Source of the DNA: Elymus sibiricus
Taxonomy: Eukaryota > Streptophyta > Magnoliopsida > Poales > Poaceae
Length of the DNA: 64,000 nt
Assembly (NCBI GenBank): GCA_039707655.1
Contig: CM077664.1
Coordinates: forward strand, 121,122,485-121,186,484
Direction of reading: 5' to 3'
Each line of letters opens with the position of its first letter. The stretch's first letter is position 1. This document shows positions 23,267 to 35,212 of this stretch, piece by piece. The notes beneath the pieces were generated by a model. The model was not told where the DNA came from. It ran no database searches and was given only the letters and a program-made list of their open reading frames with translations. The translations under genes and the position numbers were made by a program.

Positions 23267-24430
23267 TGTAAGTGCGTCTAGTGCCCCCTAGAGGGTTTTG
23301 CATGATTAATGACAAAGTAGTTAAGGGTCTAATGTGTTTGTGCGTATACAGAAAGTACTTGAGGATTTTGGTTTAACCGAGGAGTATTAACCCTAAAAAT
23401 TGTGGTGACAATGAATATGTTCGGAATGCTTGTTCGAGGAACAATCAACTTGCTACTAGGAAAATGAAGTCGTAGTGAAGACATTAGTTTTCTAGTTTCA
23501 TTTTCTTATTTTGAGCCATAGGGCAAACCGTACTATAAAGGGGGGGGCTTTGTGATAATTGAGATTTAGGTCTTCGGTGTGTGCTCAACCAAACCTATTT
23601 CTGCGAGTGAAGACTTTGAAATCTCTTTGATGTGATTTGTTTCTCTTTGGTGTCTGAGATGAAGTTCTTCGGACACTGTAGGTAAAAGTCCTCGCAGAGG
23701 AGTCTGATGCTTGTTACGCAAGTCAATCTATGGCTGCGTTTGAAATCCGATCATTTTCCCACGTGTCGCGTGTACGTTGGTTGGCCACTACCTCCAATGG
23801 TCATATCAGCCTTGGGATTGCTCCTAGCTATAAATAGCCACCCCACTTCAACCTTAGATGGTTGGCTGATCCGTGAGAGAATTGACAAGAGTTTGTCTGA
23901 GCAACCCATCCTCCCGAAGAGATTGTTAGAATCTTAAGAGAGGAAAACCCCAGAGCCTGAAAACAACTAAGTGATTGAGCATCACTGAAGAACTTGATTG
24001 AAACTTAACTTAACCTTTTACTCTTGTGTACAGTGCATCCACTAAACGGTTAAGTGTCAGTTCTAAGCGTCCATGAGTACTTGTGGACTACCAAAGAACA
24101 AGTCTGTGAAGGTACCGAAGATCACCTTGAAGATCTACAATGAGTGATTGCACCAAGTTCAAGAGACTTTAGCTTAAGGATAATAGGGTGTAGACCTAGT
24201 CTTCTGAGTTTAATATCAACCCCTTCAACCAGACGTAGAGTTGTGCCAGCAACTTGAACTTGGTAAACAAATCCTTGTCTTCATTGAGCTTACGGTTTCT
24301 ATGCCTTCTAACTAAATTACCTCTATAATCTTCCTATGTTTGAAGAACTTCTCCTGCCTCCTTATATGTGATTGGCTCGAAGACTTTACTAGGTACTTAA
24401 CATTTCCGCTGCATATGCCATGTTTATCTT
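23267..24430 (+). mobile_element. Old LTR (solo or truncated) of an unassigned retrotransposon
   Basis: The sequence begins TGTAAGTGCGTCTAGTGCCC after CATAC and runs through GAAGAC-rich sequence typical of a common Triticeae LTR. A TATA box, CTATAAATAG, lies near 23829-23838. The right end passes TACTTAACATTTCCGCTGCA and then decays. CATAC at the left and CATAT at 24412 could be a worn TSD, but this is weak. No internal domain is attached. Confidence 0.5.
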
Positions 24431-25798
24431 TGTGTCCACTGTTGCCATCTTACACATAATCCACCTCTTCCCCCCGCTACTCTGCCTACTTCTGCTCCTC
24501 TCTTTATCATTTTACTCCCTAGAAATTTTCATATACACCCCATTGATTTTTTTTCCTCATCTCAATCAAATCAACACCCCCCTCTCATTAGCTCATCTCT
24601 CCTTATTCATGCTGAAGCATGAGAACAACCTCGAGGTTCACTAGATGTGATGAGGGCCTTTGCCAATCCGAAGTCATCAACCCCGAGCCAGATGCAACAA
24701 TGTAGTTTCATTGTAATATTTATGGTGATGCATAAGGTTGTTCATACGTGTTTCCAACACATATGTGGTTTGTTGCATACGCGGTGACGATATGTTTCAT
24801 TAATTCTAGGATGACTATTACAAGGGGTTGATGTCATGTTGCAAATATATCTTATGTTTCTGCAAACGTTATTTATGTTACATAAGACGCCGCCCAATGC
24901 AACCAATGGGGGTTTTGCAGCATACCTAGTCTTTTTGTCACATGCACATTTTTTAAAAAAATAGATAAAACTTTGCTCAAATTTTGTATATACACACGAA
25001 AATCATGTGTGTGAAATTTGTTTTTGTCGTGATGCTGCTTCAAAGTCATCGGTAAAGCGAATCGGATGGTGCAAGAGCCCGCCAGTCCTAGCACTGCCTT
25101 AGAAATATTTCCAATAAATATTAAGGAAGTAAAAGGGGATGAAATAACCTAGTGGCTTGTTCACGAACAAGGCCAAAAAACAGGGAACAAAAATCAATTG
25201 CGCAATAACAAATAGGTTCATCGTTTGCCCAACCTCTTTCTTCAACATCTACATCTTATTGTAGCTAGTACAGTTCAATGTGGGCTTGGCCCGCGCCCTT
25301 ACTTTGTTGCTTGATTGCATCAAGGCGAATAGGGACTTTTTATCGACCTACATGTGGAACGTTGTAAAAAGGGATATCCATAGTCTTTTGCAATGTATTG
25401 TCACTATATCGCATAGGGCAAACCCACACATGGGCCGGCCCATGTAACGGTTTTTCCTTTTCCTTTTTATTTATGTTTTCTCAGGTTTCTCTTATCTTTT
25501 TTCCTTCCTATCCGATTTTCCTTTCCTATTTTCTATATTCACTTTTCTAATTTACAAAAAAAATATAATTGATGAACATTTAAAAAATTACAAACCATTT
25601 TTAAAATTCATGACTATTTAAAAAATATTATGGTGATTTAAAAATTCTTTAGCTTTTTGACAAATCACGTCCATTTTAAAATTTATAATATTTTTTCAAA
25701 TTTGAGGATATTTTTTTAATTCGCGATCATCTTTTCTAAAATAACAAACATTTTTAACAATCATGATCTTTTACAAATTCATGAACACTCTTTTACTT
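24431..25798. other. Unassigned stretch, AT-rich at its right end
   Basis: No gene is recognised. 25550-25790 is a low-complexity region with repeated AAATTCATGA and ACATTTTTAA phrases, common in degraded Triticeae transposon interiors. The hydrophobic ORF at 24420-24644 has no recognised family. Confidence 0.4.
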
Positions 25799-26117
25799 GG
25801 GCCAATTCCATTTTCCCCCTAATTTGCGCCCAGTCTCATCTTTACCCCTAAAACAACAGTGCTCAACTTTGCCCCTCTTCCATTAAGTGCTCTTATAGAA
25901 ATGTCCTTCCGTACATTTTCCGTCCAGTCAAAGCCTTTGACCGTTAAGTGCGCTTATAGAAAAATCTAACGGTCAAAGGCCTTTGACTGGATGAAAAATG
26001 TACGGAAGGACATTTCTATAAGCGCACTTAATGGAAGAGGGGCAAAGTTGAGCACTGTTTTTATTTAGGAGTAAAGATGAGGTCGTGCGGAAATTAGGGG
26101 GAAAATGTAAATGTCCC
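25799..26117. mobile_element. Foldback MITE, probably Mutator-type (319 bp)
   Basis: Nearly the whole element is an inverted repeat: the left arm from GGGCCAATTCCATTTTCCCC pairs with the right arm ending GGGGGAAAATGTAAATGTCCC. The inner arms share AAATGTCCTTCCGTACATTT. The flanks carry a 9-bp near-perfect duplication, CTTTTACTT (25790-25798) and TTTTTACTT (26118-26126), the length expected for Mutator-like elements. No coding capacity. Confidence 0.8.
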
Positions 26118-27072
26118 TTTTTACTTTTTGTAGGGGAAAAAAGGTTTAAAAAAGCTTATTGGGCTGGCCCATTTCAAGATCCTTGTGCCTTATAGGGTCA
26201 ATTCATCGATTTGAATAGGAGTTCCCTGTGAACTTTGCTAGCAACTGTGCAGTGTGACACGGAACCGTAATAATATCGTTGGACGAAAAATTTGTTATGG
26301 CCCCAACTAAGAGGAGATATGTTAACAACTTATGGACTCCATGCGGTGATGGCTCAAAGAATATGAGAAATATAATGTGGTGAAGTGGTATTAAACTAGA
26401 TTCTCCCCAAATTAAGTGAATGTATGTCACATTTATTTCACAGAAACTTGTGACGGTGCATATCTCTTCATTCCAAAGAAGGGTGTAGCGATGGATTGTC
26501 TTTTTGGGAACCACTAAGGATCGAACCGATCCATGACGTCCCATTGAACTATCTACGGGGCATCATATGTGAGCACCCATGTGAGGTGGATGAAGTAGCA
26601 TATGTGGGAATTTCCCAAATCAGTATCACTGATTTTTTAAGAAATGTAGGTGCGTTCGAGTGTTCCTGGTAAACCCACTCGTAATTGTTAACTTTTCAGA
26701 AACTAACTATAGTTTTTATGGAAACTAGTCAACTACTTTAGCATAAATGAGTTTCCATGTCATATAGTTTGCATCCTTATGAAGCACAGTTTCCCATGTT
26801 ACCTAACTTTGGTTCCTACACAATTGGAGTTTGCTTCAAAAATTAAAATAATAATTGAAGTTTGCTTCAGGTGGAATAATTTCCTCTTTTATGTTGCTTT
26901 AATCTAACAGGAAAACATATAATTGTGTTCCTTGTGAAGCATATTCTGTTTCCAGTGTTACTCCACTTTGCTTCCCATGTAAACTTCGCCTCAAATGCAT
27001 AAAAAAATCATCTCTGTAAACCAAATAATTTGCTTCAGTTTGACGTCGATATTCATATAGTTTGCTTCCATA
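26118..27072. other. Unassigned stretch with recurrent TTTGCTTC
   Basis: No gene found. From about 26830 to 27560 the octamer TTTGCTTC recurs at least seven times, which resembles a subterminal repeat of an unnamed DNA transposon. Confidence 0.35.
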
Positions 27073-27415
27073 GAGCATCTCCAACAGTTGCCTTATAATA
27101 GGGCATCAAAAAGCAGTTATGTAAAAAAATTAGGGAACTATTTTTTTTCATCTCCAACAGTTGCCCTAAAATTAGTGCCCAAAATACATCACGTCTGTCT
27201 TTTTGTGGGTGCCTTATTATAGGGCAGCTGTTGGAGGAGCGTTTTTGGTACAAAGTGATGTAAAACAACCATTTTCGTGTGGTCCTCCGTGATGTCAAAT
27301 TTTTAGGGTAGCCGCACGCATGATGTAAATATACATCACTTGGGGCTATTTTTTAGGGTGCCAAAAAAACAGACCACGCCATTTTACGTATAGAATAGCT
27401 ATTGGAGCAAGCTTT
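27073..27415. mobile_element. MITE-like foldback with GAGCATCTCCAACAG terminus
   Basis: It starts GAGCATCTCCAACAG, a terminus seen in many grass MITEs. An internal inverted partner GCAGCTGTTGGAGGAGCG lies at 27222-27241, and a degenerate right end TATTGGAGCAAGCT at about 27399-27412. It interrupts the TTTGCTTC repeat field. The superfamily (Harbinger or Mutator) is not resolved and no TSD could be fixed. Confidence 0.5.
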
Positions 27416-27838
27416 TCGCCTCAAATGTCTAAAAAAGTGAGAGACCCTGGCTGCTGCCCTAAAAAGCGGCAAAATTTTATTTCTGTGCAATGAAGAATTT
27501 GCTTCCAGGATGAATGACATTTGCTTCAATACTTTTTCTTCCTACCGACGGCTGCTTCCGACCTTTTTGCTTTTCTGGGTGGGACCAAGGCTACGGCAAA
27601 ACTGGAGCAGGTTGAGGACTGTGCTCAGTAGAGGCGGCTGCGCTTCGTGAAGTACTGATTTTAGATCGGTGACTGATCAACTTGTGGTTCAGTCGGATAA
27701 TGTGACAGTGGTTGATCAACTTGCAGTTCAGTTAGATAATGTGACAATGTAAGGGTTCTTTAATTAAACCCATTAAGAGGGAAAGAAAGGGCGAGCTGTG
27801 AGCTATTCCAAGTGGCAGTTGGTGGTTGGGCAAGGTGA
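27416..27838. other. Spacer left of the CACTA element, partly duplicated elsewhere
   Basis: 27766-27838 (AACCCATTAAGAGGGAAAG to GGGCAAGGTGA) recurs at 60246-60300 in the same orientation. No gene. Confidence 0.6.
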
Positions 27839-28179
27839 CACTAGTAGAAAAAGGGCCTTTCGTCCAAACCAGATATGGCCTTTAGTCCCGGTCGTGTTGG
27901 GGCCCGGGACTAATGTGCCCATTAGTCCCGGTTCCAACGGCTACTGACCCCACGCGGGTACGGCAGGCTTTAGTCCCGGGTCGAACGGGACCTTTAGTCC
28001 CGGTTGGAGACACCAACCGGGACTAAAGGTCTGGCACGTGGAGGTCCTCCTTTTTTTCCCTTTTACCACATTAATGCTAGAAAAATCATAACTAAATCAT
28101 TCTAATTCAGAAAAATACAAATAATATATCAAAATTTGCAGAAAAATAAGTTCTATCCGAAGAAACAACAAGTTTTCCG

Positions 28180-28547
28180 TTTCGAGAATTTTTAAAATCG
28201 CAAAATTCCAAAGGGAAAATAGAGTTTTTGGACGTTTTAGACGTTTTAGGGTTTAGGGCTAGGGTTTAGATTTCCAAGTTTAGGGTTAGGTTTTAGGGTT
28301 TGAACCTTTAGTGTTTACTGTTTAGAATAGAGTTTCGGACGTTTTAAGTCCCGGGTTTAGGGGTTTCGAGAATTTTTAAAATCACAAAATTCCAAAGAAA
28401 AATAGAGTTTTTGGACGTTTTAGACGTTTTAGGGTTTAGGGCTAGGGTTTAGATTTCCAAGTTTAGGGTTAGGTTTTAGGGTTTGAACTTTTAGTGTTTA
28501 CTGTTTAGAATAGAGTTTCGGACGTTTTAAGTCCCGGGTTTAGGGTT
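28180..28547. repeat. Two tandem 184-bp units with telomere-like TTTAGGG phrases
   Basis: Units start at 28180 and 28364 with TTTCGAGAATTTTTAAAATC. Each contains TTTTAGGGTTTAGGGCTAGG and GGTTTTAGGGTTTG, degenerate versions of the plant telomere heptamer. They lie inside the CACTA element. Confidence 0.85.
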
Positions 28548-28549
28548 TT

Positions 28550-28870
28550 GAAATTTTTTATTTTTTTTGAATTTTTTTATTTTTTTGAATTTTTGAATTT
28601 TTTCAATTTTTTTGACATTTTTTGGAATTTTTGATTATTTTGAACTTTTTATATTGTTTTAGAATTTTTGATTTTTTTTAGTTTTTGGTGTTTTTTTTTT
28701 GAATTTTTTGAAAATTTTGAGTTTTAAAATTAATAATTGAATTTTTTGAACTTTTTGTATTAGTTTGGATTTTTTGTTTTTTGAGAATTTTTTAGTTTTT
28801 TTTGAAATTTTTGCCTTTTTTGAAGTTTTTTTGAGTTTTTAAATTAATCATTGTTGTTTGTTAATCATTG
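28550..28870. repeat. T-rich low-complexity tract
   Basis: Runs of TTTTTGAATTTTT type fill the middle of the CACTA element. Non-coding. Confidence 0.8.
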
Positions 28871-29001
28871 TTGTTTATTTTAATAATTGTTTGGAATTCA
28901 AAAAATTAAATCATGTGACATCAAGACCTAAGGGTTAATAGGATTGATAGCTTACTATTGTCAGGAAAACAACAAGTGCAGACTTGGAAACTAGGGACGA
29001 T

Positions 29002-29066
29002 AGAACCAGGAAGTTAAGCGTGCTGGGGCTGGAGCAGTGAGAGGATGGGTGACCGGTCGGGAAGTT
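29002..29066 (+). ncRNA. 5S rRNA-derived segment inside the CACTA element
   Basis: The stretch contains AAGTTAAGCGTGCT (29011-29024) and AGGATGGGTGACC (29042-29054), followed by GGGAAGT. These are the internal control regions (box A and box C) of plant 5S rRNA, in the correct order and near the correct spacing. The 5' half of 5S rRNA is absent, so it is not a working 5S gene. It could still act as an internal pol III promoter. Recognition is from knowledge of the 5S sequence. Confidence 0.7.
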
Positions 29067-29423
29067 AGACGATTTGGAATGAGTGCTCCACGCTGGACGC
29101 TGGAGCAGTGAGGAGGGGTGATTAGAGATTAAATTGTCAAATAATTCAAAGATTTGAAAATCGGAATAAAACTTAAAAAATATTTTAAAAAAATTCAAAA
29201 AAAAATTCAAAAAAAAATATTACCAACCGGGACTAAAGGTGGATCCTTTAGGTCCTCCATCCCCCGCCCCAGACAGCGGCCACGTGGAGCACCTTTAATC
29301 CCGGTTCGTAAGCCAACCGGGACTAAAAGTGATAGGCATTAGTCCCGATCGTTTTGTCCCGGTTCCAGAACCGGGACTAAAGGCCCTCTAGAACCGGGAC
29401 AGATGCCCTGTTTTCTACTAGTG

Positions 29424-30092
29424 TGAGAAAAGGTTTTTTTTTAATGGTGGTGATGTTTCTTTTTTGGCTGTGTGTGCATGTAGATGTAGGCTGATGCACC
29501 TGCCCGGTGGTGGGTGGGTTTAACTCAAGTAACTGGGATAGGAGTTTCTTCTCTATCTTGCTCCATGGTGTTCAAGCAGTGCATCCAAAAAGTTGTGATT
29601 CATGGGAGGGAGTAGCTTCTCGGCCGGAAAAGTGACACCGTCATGTCTCAGGGTCGTATGCCTGGAACAAGAAAGGTCATCGTACAATTTTGGCGATTAC
29701 AAAAAAGGAGGCGAGCTCCCTATCCCTCTTTGTCTTTCCACTTCCCTCGTCTAAGAACCCTAAAGAAAATAGAGATTGATGGATCATGTCCCTAGCATAT
29801 AATCAACCAAGATATACGTTTATTTACTTTAATTTGAAATCTAGACCATTAAAACTTACAATCAATGTATTTTATATCCGTGGCATATGAGAATGAATAT
29901 GGTGATTTCGTTGCTTTTTCTGATGATCTTATAATAAATAGACATATTCGCTAGGTGTGAGTGGCAAAAAGATGATCTTCACATTTACTTTTTGTCTACT
30001 CTTTTTCCAAGGCTGCACGGTTGATTGTTCATTCTTCCCTGATATATAATAAGAATCGTTCATGATCGGTTAAGATCTACACACAAAATATA
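29424..30092. other. Unassigned spacer right of the CACTA element
   Basis: The first 50 bp match 60298-60345; the rest shows no gene or recognised repeat. Confidence 0.5.
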
Positions 30093-30487
30093 CTACCTCC
30101 ATCCCGATTGCTAATTTTGGATCATATTTTGATCATGATTTTAACTAATAATATATAAGTTATATGTAGCAAAAATAATATCATTGAGAACTACATTCAA
30201 ATACGAATCCAATAATATAAGTTTTGATGACATGCATTAACATTTGGCAAATTTTAACATGCTCCCTCTTACCCCATTTTTACATGTGAGGTAAGAAGGT
30301 AAGAGTTAATCAGACCACTAATTAATGAGATCAACGGCTTAGATCTATTATATACTCATACCTTTCATGTGAAAAGAGGGGGTAAGAGGGAGCATGTTGA
30401 AACTACTCTTAACATTTTGCTAGTCAAATGTGTGATCAAAGTTTAACCCAAAAAATGATGGAGACTACTACATACAGACGGAGGTAG
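30093..30487. mobile_element. Stowaway-type MITE with a second MITE inside
   Basis: Terminal repeats CTACCTCC and GGAGGTAG are flanked by TA on both sides (30091-30092, 30488-30489). Inner arms ATTTTGATCATGATTTTAA and TGTGATCAAAGTTTAA also pair. The 395-bp length is inflated by an insertion at 30256-30398. Confidence 0.7.
30256..30398. mobile_element. Nested 143-bp foldback MITE
   Basis: Termini AACATGCTCCCTCTTACCCC and GGGGTAAGAGGGAGCATGTT are exact reverse complements over 20 bp. No target duplication could be fixed with confidence, so the superfamily is open. It interrupts the larger Stowaway-type element. Confidence 0.75.
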
Positions 30488-30621
30488 TACAAGATTTGCA
30501 CAATTACTACCTGATTCTCCATGCAACTTGAAATTTTCAGTGACGACCTTGCCTACAATCGGTCTAGTACTTTAGGATGGTCTACACGCACAAACCGTGC
30601 ATCCACAATGAGAAATTGCCA

Positions 30622-30628
30622 TATATAA
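30622..30628 (+). promoter_or_regulatory. TATA box of the cysteine protease pseudogene
   Basis: CCATATATAAGGAGG lies 71 bp before the ATG at 30693. It is intact although the coding region is dead. Confidence 0.55.
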
Positions 30629-30692
30629 GGAGGTGTTGGATTGTTGTAAGGAGCTCCATCGTTACCTAGGACACTCCAAGTAACTACACACA

Positions 30693-31819
<1,127 letters not shown>

Positions 31820-31910
31820 AAAGCTCTTTTTATAACATGCTTGCAAATATATATGGACCATTCAAGTTTTACCATACAATAATTTTAAGCATTTGATGTC
31901 TATGATAGTA

Positions 31911-32213
31911 CTCCCTTCCTTTCGGTTTAAAGAGCTCAATTCAAAAATCTAACCAATCAAGATAGACTGTGAGTCATGTAATTTTTTTTATAGTTTGCAG
32001 AAGTACTCAATGCATTAATTGCAATGCATGCATGTGTGACCACTAAATGACCAAAATCTTTTACATGCATAGGTGAGTTTTCTCTTAATCCTTACATGCA
32101 GCGATTTAATGCACCTCAAAATCTAAACATGCAATGAGGAGCAATAAAAATGAGACTTATAAAACGAAAAAAAAAACATTTTGAGATAGGCCCTCAAACT
32201 AGAAGGGAGGGAG
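31911..32213. mobile_element. Stowaway-type MITE (303 bp)
   Basis: Left end CTCCCTTCCTTTCGGTTTA pairs with right end AAACTAGAAGGGAGGGAG; TA flanks both ends (31909-31910, 32214-32215). It lies just downstream of the protease pseudogene. Non-coding. Confidence 0.75.
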
Positions 32214-32719
32214 TATATAGCTATAAAAACAAGGGAAAAATTATATCACTATCAAAACAAAGCAATCAATACTCTCTTTATCTTCCAATTGGTATCATAA
32301 TTTTCAGTATTCACACACACAATATATGCTAGTACAACAAACAATCCAACACATAGAAACGATCAGAAATACGACCCTGGTAATTACTTGCTAAGATTTT
32401 CAACAAAGCCGAAATAAAATTACAATGGACACAGAATTGCCGAGTACCAAACTGAACAAAGTTATGCGAGTCAACCAGCCATCAAGTTCTATAGCAAAAT
32501 TCTCCATGGTTCAGAACTTTAACATGATGCCGAAGGCAAAATAATAGACAACAAATGATGATAGCAGAGGTGCTCTTCTACTATTCAGAATGTTCAGTTC
32601 TACTAGCTAGCAGCCCTAAGAAGAACAAGTAAGAATAAAAGACAAGACTCATACATAATAGATACTCTAATGGCGCAGCAAACCAGCAATGATGTAGAAC
32701 ATCCATATCAAGCACTTCC

Positions 32720-33614
32720 TATACCCCCGAGTAGAAATGGAGACCCTTGAGTTGCACCATCTTCTCACATATCATCGGATAGTGGAAGGGGAATAAGGCT
32801 CTCCTGGAGATAATGATTGCTAATCCAATGGCTGATTTCTTGGTCATCCATGCTTTTCAGATATCCTAAGAACTTGCCATCGATGTCACAATGAAACACA
32901 CGCCCATGACCATGAGTGAGTTGGATTAACAGCTCAACATCATTGAGCACAGCCATCCTAGGGAACCTCATCACCTTTGAACGTGGTGTTGCACCAAATC
33001 TCAAAATATTAATCTAATGCTTGAAAGTCCAGGTTTCCATTTCAGCATCGTAGTCTTCTATTACCCAAACATCTATGGCCATTTGGTCACGGTTGATGAT
33101 GCACAAAGCAAGAGTGCCATCCATCTTCAAAAACTCGTGGAAGCGCAGCTGGAATGGATGACCCATCAACCGGAATGTTTCGGCTACTGTGTTGAACACC
33201 ATTATTGTGCAGCCGCAAAGTCCTCAGTGTAGGCTAACACGGTGGTGGACTGGTGGACAACCCGACGAATCTGATAGGCCCGCACATAACAGAATTTCCA
33301 TGGGTGTTGTCTGTGCGATGTTTCCTTCTGTGATGCATCTTGTGTCACTGGATCCCACTGCTACGACGTAGTAAAATGTCGTGTAGGTTGTTTCTGCTGT
33401 GTCATAGTATGTGGAGTAGAGAACCAAAGCACCTGGCATTCTTCAAATGGTTGGTGCCGACAGAAGCCGGTAATGAGATGCATAAATCGATGTAGGCCTG
33501 GAGGCGTCCCCAAGGGAGCACACTCACGGGTGACTGCGTTGCAGACGATGAAGTTTTCTGGAGGAGATGAAGAAGTTCGCACACTCACGGATCCATGGGA
33601 GACGATGATGAGGC
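32720..33614 (-). pseudogene. F-box pseudogene A, 3' piece
   Basis: Minus-strand reading across frameshifts gives F-box-associated domain segments also found in copy B: LIIVSHGSVSVRTSSSPPEN, YYDTAETTYTTFYYVVAVGS, ETFRLMGHPFQLRFHEFLKM, MAIDVWVIEDYDAEMETWTF and LTHGHGRVFHCDIDGKFLGY. Frameshifts occur near 33370, 33230 and 33010, and the last codons are lost after a TGA at 32765-32767. The piece is cut at 33614 by the Athila-like element and continues at 41739. Such proteins serve as substrate receptors of SCF ubiquitin ligases when intact. This copy is dead. Confidence 0.85.
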
Positions 33615-35197
33615 TGCTACTTGTAGCTTGCGTTGGTATTTCCCCGAGGAGGAAGGGATGATGCAGAACAGTAGAGATAAGTATTTCCCTCAATTATGAA
33701 ACCAAGGTTATCGAACCAGTAGGAGAATCACACAACACCTAGTAAGCAGTACCTGCACACAAACAACAAATCCTTGCACCCAACGCAAACAAGGGGTTGT
33801 CAATCCCTTGGCGGTAAGATTGCAAGATTAAATTGTATTTGATAGATTGATAGATTGCAGCAAAAATACTAAATAAAATAAATAAAAGAAAATGGCAGCA
33901 ATATTTTTAGGGTTTTAGTAATATGATTTTGATAGACCCGGGGGCCATAGATTTCACTAGAAGCTTCTCTCGAGAAAATAGCATACGGTGGGTAGACAAA
34001 CTACTATTAGGCAATTGATAGAAAAGCAAATAATCATGACGATATCCAAGGCAATGATCATGTATATAGGCATCACGTCCAAGATTAGTAGACCGACTCC
34101 TGCCTGCATCTACTACTATTACTCCACACATCGATGGGCTATCCAGCATGCATCTAGTGAATTAAGTCCATAAGAACGGAGTAATGCCTTAAGAACGATG
34201 ACATGATGTAGACAAGACAAACTCACAAATTAATAAACCCAATGAATAGATCCCATCTTTTTACCCTTAGTAGCAACGATACATACGTGTCATGTCCCCT
34301 TCTGTCACTGGGATTGAGCACCGCAAGATCGAACCCACTACAAAGCACCTCTTCCCATGGCAAGATAAATCAACTTAGTTGGCCAAACCAAATCAATAGA
34401 TCGGAGAAGAAATACGAGGCTATAATAATCATGCATAAAAGAGATCAGAGAACACTCAAAAAATATTCATGGATAATCTGATCATAAACTCACAATTCAT
34501 CGGATCCCAACAAACACACCGCAAAGAAAGATTACATCGGATAGATCTCCAAGAAGATCAAGGAGAACATTGTATTGAACATCAAAAAGAGAGAAGAAGC
34601 CATCTAGCTACTGCCTATGGACCCGAAGGTCTGTGGTAAACTACTCACGCATCATCGGAGAAGCAGCAAGGTTGATGTAGAGCCCCTCCGTGATCGATTC
34701 CCCCTCCGGCAGATTATCGGAGAAGGACCCCAGATGGGATCTCTCTGGAACAGAGGCTTGCGGCGGCGTAAAAAGTATTTCGTGGTCTCTCTTGAGGGTT
34801 TCTGATTTTTCTGGAATTTATAGTGCTGGAATTAGGTCAAACGGAGCTTGGTGCGGCCCACGAGGCATCAGGGCGCGCCTGCCCCCCCCCCCCCAGGCGC
34901 GCCCTGGTGGCCTGTGGGGCCCACCAAGGTCTTCTGGCCTCCCCTCGAAGCTTCTGGTATTCTTCTTGCCAAAGAAAAAATCTCCAAAAAGTTTCACTAT
35001 ATTTGGACTTCGTTTGATATTGATTTTCTGTGAAACAAAAACAGGGCAGAAAACAGCAACTGGCACTGGGCACTAGGTTAATAGTTTAGTCTCCAAAAAT
35101 GATATAAAATTGATGTAAATGATTATAAAAACATCCAAGATTGATATTATAACAGCATGGAACAATCAAAAATTATAGATACGTTGGAGACGTATCA
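33615..35197 (-). repeat. 3' LTR of the Athila-like element
   Basis: It runs from TGCTACTTGTAGC to GAGACGTATCA on the plus strand. It is gaplessly collinear with 40156-41738, including an equal C13 run near 34873-34890. Confidence 0.92.
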
Positions 35198-35212
35198 GCA
35201 TCCCCAAGCTTA
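35198..35212 (-). other. Polypurine tract of the Athila-like element
   Basis: In element orientation TAAGCTTGGGGATGC abuts the LTR start TGATACG. The same phrase is repeated twice further inside, near 37125 and 37182. Confidence 0.75.

Larger units (their letters stand above)
27839..29423. mobile_element. Non-autonomous CACTA transposon (1,585 bp)
   Basis: Termini are CACTAGTAGAAAAAGGGCC and GCCCTGTTTTCTACTAGTG, flanked by a 3-bp duplication TGA (27836-27838 and 29424-29426). About a dozen subterminal copies of TTTAGTCCCGGTT or its complement fill both ends. No transposase is encoded. The interior holds a 184-bp tandem duplication, a T-rich tract and a 5S rRNA-like segment. A related locus at 60246-60345 shows the uninterrupted site, which confirms both ends. 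Confidence 0.95.

Noticed and set aside
24420..24644. Small hydrophobic membrane protein
   Set aside because: It overlaps the LTR end, has no family resemblance and consists of T/C-rich low-complexity sequence.
28240..28520. Interstitial telomere array
   Set aside because: Heptamers are degenerate and few, within a duplicated segment of a CACTA element.
29002..29066. Functional 5S rRNA gene
   Set aside because: Only the 3' half with box A and box C is present; the 5' half and the terminator context are missing.
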